From assembly GCA_002238485.1 (NCBI GenBank), contig MPMG01000001.1, positions 372,001-436,000 on the forward strand: DNA of 64,000 bases, written 5' to 3'. Positions 44,172 through 55,349 of the stretch are shown here, one piece after another. The translations under genes were made by a program, and so were the position numbers. This DNA comes from Chloroflexi bacterium bin20 (lineage in GTDB: Bacteria; Chloroflexota; Anaerolineae; Aggregatilineales; Phototrophicaceae). Positions within the stretch are counted from its first letter, which is position 1; every line of letters starts with the position of its first letter. The notes beneath the pieces are model-generated. The model made no database searches. It was not told where the DNA came from and worked only from the letters and a program-made list of their open reading frames with translations.

Positions 44172-45784
44172 GACGCGGCTCGTGGCTCATAACCGGGGCG
44201 GGGGAAGAGCAGCAGATAATCAAAGCCGTTCATGAATACCGTCTCGTTGTGGACATAAGCTTGCCCCATGGCTTCCAGAATATGCGGCGGGAAGAATTGC
44301 GCGCGCAGAATGATCAAGCCGAATTCCTGGTATTCAATCATGCGCGCCAGTTCATCACCCGCAAATTGACCGGCCAGATACAGATTGCGCAGTTGCGTGG
44401 GGTTGGTGACGACATCGCGACCGGCGGCAATCGCGAAACCGGCGTCTTCGCTCAGCACGGGCTTGTCGGTCTGCTGGATCTGCGCCACGATCTGCGCGCC
44501 TGCTGCATGGTCGGCTTCGGTCAAGAAATAGCCGATGCGCGCATAGCCGCCCGCTATCCAGGAAGCCGAATCATAAAAGCCAGGTTCATCCTGCCTGGTA
44601 TGGAACGAGACATTCCTTTCAATGCCGAGCAAATCGGCTAGGGGAGCAAATTCGCCGGTGGTGGGCATTTTCAGGGTTGCGCGCGCATATCCCAGATACA
44701 AGATCGGCGCCAGCAGCAGGCTAACGCTGGCAATGCGCGCCAATGGCAAGACCTGCAAGATGCGAGATGGTCGCCAGGCATTGGCAAGCATTCGCGAGAA
44801 AAAGATGCCGCTCAACATGCAGGCTGCCGCGATGGAAGTAACCAGGTAACTGTCGCCCGCGCCCCAAGTGCCCGCGGAAATCCCGCCCAGCGCCGCTGTC
44901 GCCAGGAACCAGATGCTGTAGATGGACAGTCGATCGGCATACAATTCCACCACCACCAGCAGCGCCGCCGGCACGAGCAGGAATCCGTGCAGACCGAACC
45001 ACAAGCGGAACAAACCAACAGCCTGGTCATAGAAAAAGTCATTGACATTGGCAACGATGGCTTGCGTCCACCATTGCCCACCCGATGCCAGGTTCAGCCA
45101 CAGGAAAACCAGCCCGCCCGCCAGCCCAAAGCCCAATGTGCAGATCAGCGCGCGCCGTGGACCGCGCAGGAACATCCAGAGTATGACTGCCAGCGCCGTG
45201 ATGGCTGCCAGCTGCTTGGTATAGCCTGCGCAGAGCAAGAAGAAGAGCGCCAGCGTTATGCCGCGTTTGTCGCCGCGAGGAAACGCCCTTGCCAGCACAA
45301 CAACCGCCAGCGTCTCGAATGCCACCATCATGATGGTCTGACGGAATAGCGGACCGATGTGATAGACGAAGTTAGAACTAATAAATGCCAGACCTGCCAG
45401 CAGCGCGATCCAGCGATTCTGATGCCCATCGCGGTAAACGGCATGGGCGATGGCAGCGGCAATCAGCAACGACGCGGCGAATCCCAGCAGCCGTCCATAC
45501 CAGTAGGCGGGACCGAAAAACCAGACGAAGGGCGCGGCCATCACATGAAAAAGCGGCGGATAATTGCTGGAATAGAACGGATAGGTTTCGGTATCCAGAT
45601 AGGGCAGTGTGAACTGGCTGAGCAGCGCACTGTCCTGTACTTCAAAGCCTTCGCCCTGGTCATAATCGTAGGGAAAGGCGATGAGGTTGGCGGCATAGAG
45701 CGTGTAGACGAGGCAGGCAAAGAGCAGCGCGATCGTTGCGCACAGCATCAGCGCTCTGTGCAAAGGCAGACCGGGATTCCTCAT
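44168..45784 (-). CDS. Polytopic GT-C fold membrane glycosyltransferase-like protein
   Basis: 538 residues with about ten transmembrane segments. The first extracytoplasmic loop reads AFPYDYDQGEGFEVQDS, containing an Asp-x-Glu-like acidic motif as expected for GT-C enzymes that use polyprenyl-phosphate sugars (GT39/GT83 kind). A soluble C-terminal region of about 150 residues follows (AGAQIVAQIQQTDKPVLSEDAGFAIAAGR). Acceptor unknown. Linked by 4-base overlaps to the small membrane protein upstream and to the deacetylase downstream. Confidence 0.75.
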   Translation of the reverse strand: MRNPGLPLHRALMLCATIALLFACLVYTLYAANLIAFPYDYDQGEGFEVQDSALLSQFTLPYLDTETYPFYSSNYPPLFHVMAAPFVWFFGPAYWYGRLLGFAASLLIAAAIAHAVYRDGHQNRWIALLAGLAFISSNFVYHIGPLFRQTIMMVAFETLAVVVLARAFPRGDKRGITLALFFLLCAGYTKQLAAITALAVILWMFLRGPRRALICTLGFGLAGGLVFLWLNLASGGQWWTQAIVANVNDFFYDQAVGLFRLWFGLHGFLLVPAALLVVVELYADRLSIYSIWFLATAALGGISAGTWGAGDSYLVTSIAAACMLSGIFFSRMLANAWRPSRILQVLPLARIASVSLLLAPILYLGYARATLKMPTTGEFAPLADLLGIERNVSFHTRQDEPGFYDSASWIAGGYARIGYFLTEADHAAGAQIVAQIQQTDKPVLSEDAGFAIAAGRDVVTNPTQLRNLYLAGQFAGDELARMIEYQEFGLIILRAQFFPPHILEAMGQAYVHNETVFMNGFDYLLLFPRPGYEPRAAS

Positions 45785-45996
45785 GCTGGAGCATCGCCCA
45801 AGGGCAGCAGCGTGAGCCCCACCACTACCACCAGCGCCATAGCGATCAGCGCCAGCGTCTGAGCTGGACCGATGCCGCCTTCGCGCCCGACATCCATGAT
45901 ATCAACTGAAAGAATGGCACAGAACCCAACTATGCCACCCACCAGCAGGATCATGCCCAGCTGCTGTTTGCTGATACCTGTGTCGTCCGCATTCAT
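45781..45996 (-). CDS. Small two-helix membrane protein
   Basis: 71 residues from ATG 45996 (MNADDTGISKQQL). Two hydrophobic segments (LGMILLVGGIVGFCAILSV and TLALIAMALVVVVGLTLLPL) joined by a short polar loop with GREGG. No homologue is recognised. There is no ribosome-binding site: a TATACT -10 box ends seven bases before the ATG, so the mRNA is probably leaderless. Four-base overlap with the GT-C gene suggests it is a partner of that enzyme. Confidence 0.65.
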   Translation of the reverse strand: MNADDTGISKQQLGMILLVGGIVGFCAILSVDIMDVGREGGIGPAQTLALIAMALVVVVGLTLLPLGDAPA

Positions 45997-46003
45997 GGCG
46001 CGC

Positions 46004-46032
46004 AGTATAGACTCGGCGGCGGGGGCTGTAAA
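46004..46032 (-). promoter_or_regulatory. Promoter of the small membrane protein/GT-C/deacetylase transcript
   Basis: Minus strand TTTACA (46027-46032), 17-base spacer, TATACT (46004-46009). The predicted start of transcription coincides with the A of the ATG at 45996. Confidence 0.75.
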
Positions 46033-46136
46033 GCGCTGCCAGCACAGAATGACCATACATATGCCGCCTTCGCCGTGCTATGCTCGCCCGCTGATGCGCC
46101 GAGACAGCCTGCCTGTGAGCGAGGAGCGATAGCACG

Positions 46137-47933
46137 ATGATGAAAACGCATACCTGTGGCGAATTGCGCGAGAAAGACGCTGGCATAATTGTCCAGCTGG
46201 CGGGCTGGGTCAATCGGCGGCGCGACCAGGGCGGTCTGATCTTTATCGATCTGCGCGACCGCTGGGGCATCACCCAGGTCGTTGTCGATTTGGAAGCCGC
46301 TCCGGCTGCCCATGCCATCGCCGACAGCGTTCGCAACGAGTATGTGCTGCGCGTGCATGGCACGGTGCGAATCCGGCCAGAAGGCACAGCCAATCCCGAT
46401 CTGGCCACTGGCGATATTGACATCGTTGCCGACGAAATCGAGATCTTGAATCGCTCGCATACGCCGCCTTTCTACATCAACAAGGACGAAGGCGCGCTGG
46501 ACGAGGCGCTGCGCATGCGGCATCGCTACCTGGACCTGCGCCGCGAGAAAATGCAGGAAAACATCCTGCTGCGTCATCAGACCGTCAAGTTCATTCGCGA
46601 CTTTCTGGACGCCGAGGACTTCATCGAAATCGAAACGCCCATCCTCTTCAAGACGACTCCCGAAGGCGCGCGCGACTTCCTCGTGCCCAGCCGCTTGCAG
46701 CCCGGCATGTTTTACGCGCTGCCTCAATCGCCACAACAACTCAAGCAGTTGCTGATGGTCGGCGGCTTCGAGCGCTATTTTCAGATTGCGCGCTGCTTCC
46801 GCGATGAAGATTTGCGCGGCGATCGTCAGCCAGAGTTCACGCAGCTCGACCTGGAAATGAGTTTTGTCGAGCGCGAGGATGTCATGCGGCTGATGGAGCA
46901 GCTGGCCACCGCCATTGTGCAGCAGGTCACGCCACAGAAGCGCTTGATCGCCCAGCCTTTCCCGCGCATCAGGTACAGCGATGCGCTTGAACAATACGGC
47001 ACAGACCGCCCCGACATCCGCTTCGACTTGCGCGCTATAGACATCAGCCACATCGCCGGGCGCTGCGCATTTCCTGTCTTCGTGGCCAATGTCAAAGCGG
47101 GCAAGCAAGTCAAGTGCATGCGCGTGCCCGGAGTGGCTGGCAAGCTCAGCGGCACACAGCTGCGCAAGGTGGCGCGTGATTTGGAGACTATGGCGAGGCG
47201 AGCGGGCGCAAAAGGCCTGGCCTACATCACCATCCCGACCGACCCGTCCGGCGAGCTAAAAGGTCCTATCGGCAAATTCTTCAGCGTGGAGCTAAAGCTG
47301 GAGCTGCTGGATGCGATGGACGCGCAGGGCGGTGATTTGCTGCTCTTCATGTCGGACGAAGCGCAGATTGTTCATGCGGTAACGGACGCGCTGCGCAATC
47401 ACTTCAAAGCCGAGCTCGATCTCGATGATGACTTGCTGGCATTTTGCTGGATCTACGACTTTCCCGAGTTCATCTGGGACGCGGAGAACCAGCGCTGGGA
47501 TCCATCGCAGCACATGTTCACCATGCCGCTGCCGGAAGACTTGCACCTGCTGGACAGCGATCCGGGTCGCGCTCGCGGCTCTCAATACGACCTGGTCTGC
47601 AATGGCTACGAGGTTGGCGGCGGCAGCATCCGCATTCACGACCGCGCCATACAAGAGAAGATCTTCCCGCTGATTGGACAAACAATGCAACACGCCATGC
47701 AAGAATTCGGGCACATGCTGGAGGCTTTTGAATATGGCGCTCCACCGCACGGAGGCATGGCTTGGGGCATAGACCGGTTGGTGATGCTGCTGGCTGGCGC
47801 GCCCAATATCCGCGAGGTGATCGCCTTCCCCAAGACGCAGGGTGGCACCGATGCCATGGCGCAGGCGCCCTCATTTGCCGAGCCCGAGCAGCTAAGCGAA
47901 CTGCATATTCAGCTTGATCTGCCCGAAGAGTAG
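46137..47933 (+). CDS. aspS: Aspartyl-tRNA synthetase
   Basis: 598 residues; GAGGAG precedes two adjacent ATGs. Bacterial type: OB anticodon-binding domain (GWVNRRRDQGGLIFIDLRDR), class II motifs (RYLDLRREKM, ETPILFKTTPEGARDFLVPSR, FRDEDLRGDRQPEFTQLDLEMSF), GAD insertion (about 290-410) and C-terminal GIDRLVMLLAGAPNIREVIAFPK. The residue that separates discriminating from non-discriminating enzymes in the R-R-D-x-G-G loop is Gln, neither the Leu nor the His I remember, so tRNA-Asn use cannot be judged. Confidence 0.96.
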   Translation: MMKTHTCGELREKDAGIIVQLAGWVNRRRDQGGLIFIDLRDRWGITQVVVDLEAAPAAHAIADSVRNEYVLRVHGTVRIRPEGTANPDLATGDIDIVADEIEILNRSHTPPFYINKDEGALDEALRMRHRYLDLRREKMQENILLRHQTVKFIRDFLDAEDFIEIETPILFKTTPEGARDFLVPSRLQPGMFYALPQSPQQLKQLLMVGGFERYFQIARCFRDEDLRGDRQPEFTQLDLEMSFVEREDVMRLMEQLATAIVQQVTPQKRLIAQPFPRIRYSDALEQYGTDRPDIRFDLRAIDISHIAGRCAFPVFVANVKAGKQVKCMRVPGVAGKLSGTQLRKVARDLETMARRAGAKGLAYITIPTDPSGELKGPIGKFFSVELKLELLDAMDAQGGDLLLFMSDEAQIVHAVTDALRNHFKAELDLDDDLLAFCWIYDFPEFIWDAENQRWDPSQHMFTMPLPEDLHLLDSDPGRARGSQYDLVCNGYEVGGGSIRIHDRAIQEKIFPLIGQTMQHAMQEFGHMLEAFEYGAPPHGGMAWGIDRLVMLLAGAPNIREVIAFPKTQGGTDAMAQAPSFAEPEQLSELHIQLDLPEE

Positions 47934-47957
47934 AAAATACGCAGGCAGTTTGCCGAT

Positions 47958-48647
47958 CTAGTCGGGATTCAGCACATAACCGTGCACCAACCCGCCGACG
48001 ATGCCGCCACCGAAGATGCCGACCATGTAGGGCAGCAGGTAAGCGCTTTCTCCTGCCACCAGCGCTGGACCCAAAGTGCGGGCCGGGTTGAGCGATGCGC
48101 CGGTCGCAGGACCGCCGGCAAAGATGCTGGCTGCCAATGTCAAACCGATAGCGACGCCAGCCAGCGCTCCCGCGCGCCCAAATGCCGCCGCCTGCATGAC
48201 TGCGCTCGCCAGGAAGAATGTCAAAATGCCTTCGTATGCCGCCGCTGTCCACACCGCATCATCGGTCAAAAAGCCTTTGGTCTGGCCAAAGTTGTAGGCA
48301 TGCTCGCCCAGGAAGCCCGCCACAGCAACGTTGTCTTGTGGAAACACCGAAACCAGCACCAGCGCCGCGATGATGCCGCCGATGAATTGCGCCACGATGA
48401 AGATCGCCGTCTTGCGCGCGTCTTGCTTGCCGCCGACAAGCAGCGCCACAGACACAGCCGGATTGAATTGCGCGCCCGAGATGTGACCGTAGGTATAGAT
48501 CAAGCCGCACAGGATCAAACCATGGGCGAAAGCCGGTACAACGACGCTAAACACCGGCGCGACCAGCACCGCCGCCGAACCTACAAATACCAGCACGAAT
48601 GTGCCGATTAGCTCCGCCAGGCTTTCTCGCAATATCTTGTCATCCAT
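47958..48647 (-). CDS. Aquaporin Z-like MIP family channel
   Basis: 229 residues from ATG 48647 (GGGGAG eight bases upstream). Six transmembrane segments and both half-helix boxes: HISGAQFNPAVS and TGASLNPARTLGPA, the latter with the selectivity-filter Arg. Narrow-filter residues favour water over glycerol, though glycerol transport is not excluded. Convergent with aspS, 24 bases apart. Confidence 0.92.
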   Translation of the reverse strand: MDDKILRESLAELIGTFVLVFVGSAAVLVAPVFSVVVPAFAHGLILCGLIYTYGHISGAQFNPAVSVALLVGGKQDARKTAIFIVAQFIGGIIAALVLVSVFPQDNVAVAGFLGEHAYNFGQTKGFLTDDAVWTAAAYEGILTFFLASAVMQAAAFGRAGALAGVAIGLTLAASIFAGGPATGASLNPARTLGPALVAGESAYLLPYMVGIFGGGIVGGLVHGYVLNPD

Positions 48648-48697
48648 CGCAGTTCTCCCCAACATTTCATCGGTCTATCGTCCACTTCGGCGCAACT

Positions 48698-48727
48698 AGT
48701 ATAGGCTGTGCCCTGGCAGTTTGCCAA
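48698..48727 (-). promoter_or_regulatory. Promoter of the aquaporin gene
   Basis: Minus strand TTGGCA (48722-48727), 18-base spacer, TATACT (48698-48703). Confidence 0.65.
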
Positions 48728-48826
48728 CTCTGGTGTACTTTCCGGGAGTGGTGAATTGTGTGGATAGGCTTATCAAGCCCCCAGAACGAGGGAAGAGGTG
48801 TCTTTCCTGCAATTCTGTAGGATTTG

Positions 48827-48857
48827 AAGCCCCTCACTCATTTTTGGGGAGGGGCTT
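48827..48857. repeat. Intergenic palindrome with nine-base arms
   Basis: AAGCCCCTC (48827-48835) and GAGGGGCTT (48849-48857) form perfect arms around a 13-base loop; G-rich DNA follows. It resembles the dispersed GAGGGG-type palindromes of many Chloroflexota and cyanobacteria, from memory. Besides this, nothing is seen between the aquaporin promoter and the promoter at 48916. Confidence 0.6.
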
Positions 48858-48915
48858 GGGGTGGGGGAAATAGCGATATATCCATAATTCGACACTCACC
48901 GCTTCCCCTATCCAG

Positions 48916-48944
48916 TTGACAAGTTTCCCACCCTTTGCTATAAA
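48916..48944 (+). promoter_or_regulatory. Strong sigma-70-type promoter in a gene-free stretch
   Basis: TTGACA (48916-48921), exactly 17 bases, TATAAA (48939-48944). It points into a region with no credible gene on the plus strand, hence the candidate small RNA. Confidence 0.7.
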
Positions 48945-48950
48945 CCCTTT

Positions 48951-49113
48951 GCCTGCTGTATGCGTGATAGAACTATATGTGCCGAGCCAACAGTTTCTAA
49001 ATGGGAGTCTACTCCTAGCCTGTAATCCTACGGGTTCGAGACACTATGGCTACACGGTACGGTGGGCTCGTCAACAACAACAGCGCGCTTTCATCGTGCG
49101 CTGTTTTCTTTTT
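48951..49113 (+). ncRNA. Candidate small RNA of about 160 bases
   Basis: Bounded by the promoter at 48916-48944 and the terminator at 49081-49113. Internal structure: CGAGCC (48983-48988) can pair with GGCTCG (49065-49070), enclosing a GGAG-TCTA-CTCC hairpin (49004-49015). Open reading frames here are not protein-like. It does not match tRNA, tmRNA, RNase P or SRP RNA motifs that I know. Function unknown. Confidence 0.5.
49081..49113 (+). terminator. Rho-independent terminator of the candidate small RNA
   Basis: CAGCGC (49081-49086) and GCGCTG (49098-49103) followed by TTTTCTTTTT. The T-tract exists only in the plus direction, so it does not serve the LCP gene on the minus strand. Confidence 0.75.
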
Positions 49114-49117
49114 GCCT

Positions 49118-50392
49118 TCAAAAACCGGCATAGTCGACGCCAAACGTTTCACTGAGCAGGCTCGGCAGCCGCTCTTCTATTGGCACCAGCACTTGCTGAG
49201 CGAACTCTTCGTCGGTGAGATGCTCCTGTACATACTGGAAGTTCATCACCCGCATGTTGATGTCGTCCAGCTCAATATCCCGCGCGAAGACCGCCAGCTG
49301 GATAATCTCGTCCAGACTCAAGCCGGTGTACACATGATTGCTCAACGTAGCTAGCAACCCTGGCAGCCGTCCCAGCAGATCGAGGAAGTTGAGGCTGCGG
49401 GCGCGGTCACGGATGGCGTAGATGATCTGCTGTTGTCGTTCCGCTCGCCGCACATCGTTGTTGCCATGACGCGTCCGGGCAAAGCGCAGGGTATCGTAGC
49501 CATCCAGCAAGTGCGTGCCCGCCGACAGATAGAAGGGATCGTAGCCGAAGTTCATATCCGGATAGCGCTCGTCAGCAATGTCATAATCAATCGTTATCTC
49601 GATACCGCCCAACTGATCTACGCCTTGGATCACCGCGGTGAAATCCATCAGCATATAATTGTGAATGCGCATGCCGAAATTCTGAAAGAGTGTCTGCTGC
49701 AGCAGCAATGCGCCGCCGCCATTGGGACTGCGCCACTCGCCCAGCAGATGCGCGCGATTGATGCGCTGTCGCTCGTCCTCGCCGGGCACCGTGACATACA
49801 AGTCGCGGGGGATGCTCAGCAAGCCAACGCTGTCGGTCTTCGGGTCGATGCTCAGCAGCATCAGGGAATCAACCAGCGCGGCGCGGTCGCTCTGGTCGGG
49901 GCGTCTGTCGAGTCCACCGATTACAATGGTATATCGGGATTCGCCATCCCAGGCGCGCAAATCAATGGGCCTGCCATCAACCGCCAGAACAACATCGCTG
50001 CCAACTCGTCTGCCATCGGCGATGAACTGGCTGCGAGCATCGACTGGCGTGGGCAGGCTTGATGTTGGAAATGCTGTCGGGATCGCCACCTGCGCAGATT
50101 GTGGGGCGCGTATGACCACGAACATCGCTACAGTCAACAGGCCAAAGACAGCGATCATGCCACCGGCCAAGGTCGCCCACAGCCAATCTTTGCGGCGGCG
50201 TTTCTGATATCCGCGCGGACGCAGTCGCATTGGCGCACGGTTGGCTGGCAACGGAGTATTCGCTTGATTGCGCGTATATTGCGCCGTACTATACACGGGC
50301 GCAACAGGCGGGTTTGCCGATGGCTTGGTGGACTTGCGCGACTTGGCAGCAGATACCTGACGGCTCGCGCGGTCGTCTGTACGATGGGTCAT
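49118..50392 (-). CDS. LytR-CpsA-Psr (LCP) family glycopolymer ligase
   Basis: 424 residues from ATG 50392; the start is uncertain. A cytoplasmic Arg/Lys-rich N-terminus (about 75 residues) precedes one transmembrane helix (WLWATLAGGMIAVFGLLTVAMFVVI), then the extracytoplasmic LCP domain: VDSLMLLSIDPKTDSVGLLSIPRDLYVTVPG, RINRAHLLGE, LDGYDTLRFARTRHGNNDVRRAERQQQII. The conserved Arg and Asp residues for polyprenyl pyrophosphate are present. It attaches glycopolymers to the cell wall, in keeping with a monoderm envelope. Confidence 0.9.
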   Translation of the reverse strand: MTHRTDDRASRQVSAAKSRKSTKPSANPPVAPVYSTAQYTRNQANTPLPANRAPMRLRPRGYQKRRRKDWLWATLAGGMIAVFGLLTVAMFVVIRAPQSAQVAIPTAFPTSSLPTPVDARSQFIADGRRVGSDVVLAVDGRPIDLRAWDGESRYTIVIGGLDRRPDQSDRAALVDSLMLLSIDPKTDSVGLLSIPRDLYVTVPGEDERQRINRAHLLGEWRSPNGGGALLLQQTLFQNFGMRIHNYMLMDFTAVIQGVDQLGGIEITIDYDIADERYPDMNFGYDPFYLSAGTHLLDGYDTLRFARTRHGNNDVRRAERQQQIIYAIRDRARSLNFLDLLGRLPGLLATLSNHVYTGLSLDEIIQLAVFARDIELDDINMRVMNFQYVQEHLTDEEFAQQVLVPIEERLPSLLSETFGVDYAGF

Positions 50393-50454
50393 GCGCTCCC
50401 ATTTATGGTAGCTTGGCCAAGCAAAACAAGCGCCAGTATAGACAAGGACAGCAA

Positions 50455-51273
50455 ATGCGGCAAATGCGCTTGCTAGCAGAATCAAACTTCAGCTGCGGCG
50501 CGCGAAATATGGCGGTCGATTGCGCCATCGCTGAGGCGGTCGGGAGCGCTTCGCAGCTGCCCACATTGCGGCTGTATGGCTGGCAGCCTTTTTGTCTGTC
50601 GCTAGGGTACGGCCAGCGCATGGCCGAGGTCGATGTTGAGGTCCTGATCGCGCATGGCTGGGACCTTGTGCGCAGACCATCGGGCGGGAAAGCCATTTTG
50701 CATGGCGACGAACTCACCTACAGCCTGTGTCTGCCGCTGGGGCATGACTTGGCTCGTGGCGATGTCATCGAAAGTTATCGACGCATCAGCGCGGGATTGC
50801 TGGCGGCGCTGCAAGTGCTGGGCATGCCGGCGCAAGCAGAACCAAAGGATGCCGAACCCACTAGATCATCGGCTGGTCCGGTTTGCTTTGTGTTGCCCTC
50901 GCACTACGAGATTGCCGCGGGCGGACGCAAGTTGATGGGCAGCGCCCAATTGCGGCGAGGCGGCGCATTGCTGCAGCATGGCACGCTTCCCCTGCGTGGC
51001 GATATCGGGCGCATATGCGATGCGCTTGTTTTCGATAGTGGCAGCGCTCGCGAAAGAGAACGCCTGTTGGTTCGTCAGCGCGCGACTACTTTGTCCGAGT
51101 CGCTGGGCAGAGATGTCGGCTGGGACGAGGCGGCGGCGGCGCTCACGCAGGGATTCGCTCAGGCATTTGATCTGGCGCTGGCTGAAAGCACGTTATCCGA
51201 TGCAGAGCGAGCACGGGCGGCGACATGGCAAACCGAGCGCTTTGGAAATCCCGAATACACGGCAAAGCGCTGA
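50455..51273 (+). CDS. LipM-type octanoyltransferase (BPL/LplA fold)
   Basis: 272 residues from ATG 50455 (AAGGA six bases upstream). BPL/LplA fold: RRPSGGKAILHGDELTYSLCLP, then GPVCFVLPSHYEIAAGGRKLMGSAQLRRGGALLQHGTLPL. The Cys in CF-x2-PS-x-YE corresponds to the acyl-enzyme Cys of LipM, not found in ATP-dependent lipoate ligases, so an octanoyl transfer from acyl carrier protein to GcvH or E2 is likely. lipA is not in the window. Confidence 0.82.
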   Translation: MRQMRLLAESNFSCGARNMAVDCAIAEAVGSASQLPTLRLYGWQPFCLSLGYGQRMAEVDVEVLIAHGWDLVRRPSGGKAILHGDELTYSLCLPLGHDLARGDVIESYRRISAGLLAALQVLGMPAQAEPKDAEPTRSSAGPVCFVLPSHYEIAAGGRKLMGSAQLRRGGALLQHGTLPLRGDIGRICDALVFDSGSARERERLLVRQRATTLSESLGRDVGWDEAAAALTQGFAQAFDLALAESTLSDAERARAATWQTERFGNPEYTAKR

Positions 51274-51280
51274 ACGCAGC

Positions 51281-54722
<3,442 letters not shown>

Positions 54723-55349
54723 TCAGACTCCTGTCTGTGTTGTGATTGTCTGCAAGTATCTGCCTGCCGCCCAGCCTTCGACCTCGAATTGCGGGTCGCG
54801 CACGCGCCACCAGATAAAGCCATCTGCTTCCAGCGGTCCGCCAATGAGTTGCAGCTTCGTGCCACCCGCCGCTCGAAACAATATCGCGCTGCTGTTGCGG
54901 TTGGGCAAATTGCGCACATTCAGTTCGTCATTGCCGACGCCGACAACCTGCGCCAGCAAGCCGACCGCCAGAGGCATGGGCGTATCGGTGAGGATGATGG
55001 TGGGCACGGGCGGACCAGTCAAAAGCAAACTGGCGGGTGTCTGCGGCGCCAGGATGACCTGCGTGCCCAGCGCAGCCTTTTCTGTCGGTGGCGCATCCAA
55101 ACTGGAATCCGGCACGGCAGATATGACGATGATCGGCTCGGCTGCCGGCATAGATGATTCGCTGCGCAGAGAGAGCGCCAGCCCCGCCACAGCCAGCGCA
55201 GTCAGCAGCGCCAACACCAGCACCAGCGCTAGCGATCGCAAGGAAAAGCGCAGGGGATTGCGCGCGCGGCGCAGGGCACGGCGGTAAACGCGGCGCGCCT
55301 TCAACTGCTCGCGTGTCGGGCGCTGGGCTAGGGGCGGTTCGATAGCCAT
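54723..55349 (-). CDS. Membrane-anchored SH3-type domain protein
   Basis: 208 residues from ATG 55349, overlapping the end of polX by 22 bases. Basic N-terminus (about 35 residues), one transmembrane helix (LALVLVLALLTALAVAGLALSL), a Pro/Thr-rich linker with VILAPQTPAS, and a C-terminal bacterial SH3-like repeat (LNVRNLPNRNSSAILFRAAGGTKLQLIGGPLEADGFIWWRVRD ... GWAAGRYLQTI). Probably an extracytoplasmic wall-binding protein. It lies between polX and ligA, in the same transcript. Confidence 0.72.
   Translation of the reverse strand: MAIEPPLAQRPTREQLKARRVYRRALRRARNPLRFSLRSLALVLVLALLTALAVAGLALSLRSESSMPAAEPIIVISAVPDSSLDAPPTEKAALGTQVILAPQTPASLLLTGPPVPTIILTDTPMPLAVGLLAQVVGVGNDELNVRNLPNRNSSAILFRAAGGTKLQLIGGPLEADGFIWWRVRDPQFEVEGWAAGRYLQTITTQTGV

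Noticed and set aside
48981-49070. GGGTTCGA in the gene-free stretch suggested a tRNA-like or selenocysteine tRNA gene.
   Set aside because: The bases around it do not form a T stem, and no acceptor stem or anticodon arm fits; only the CGAGCC/GGCTCG pairing holds.
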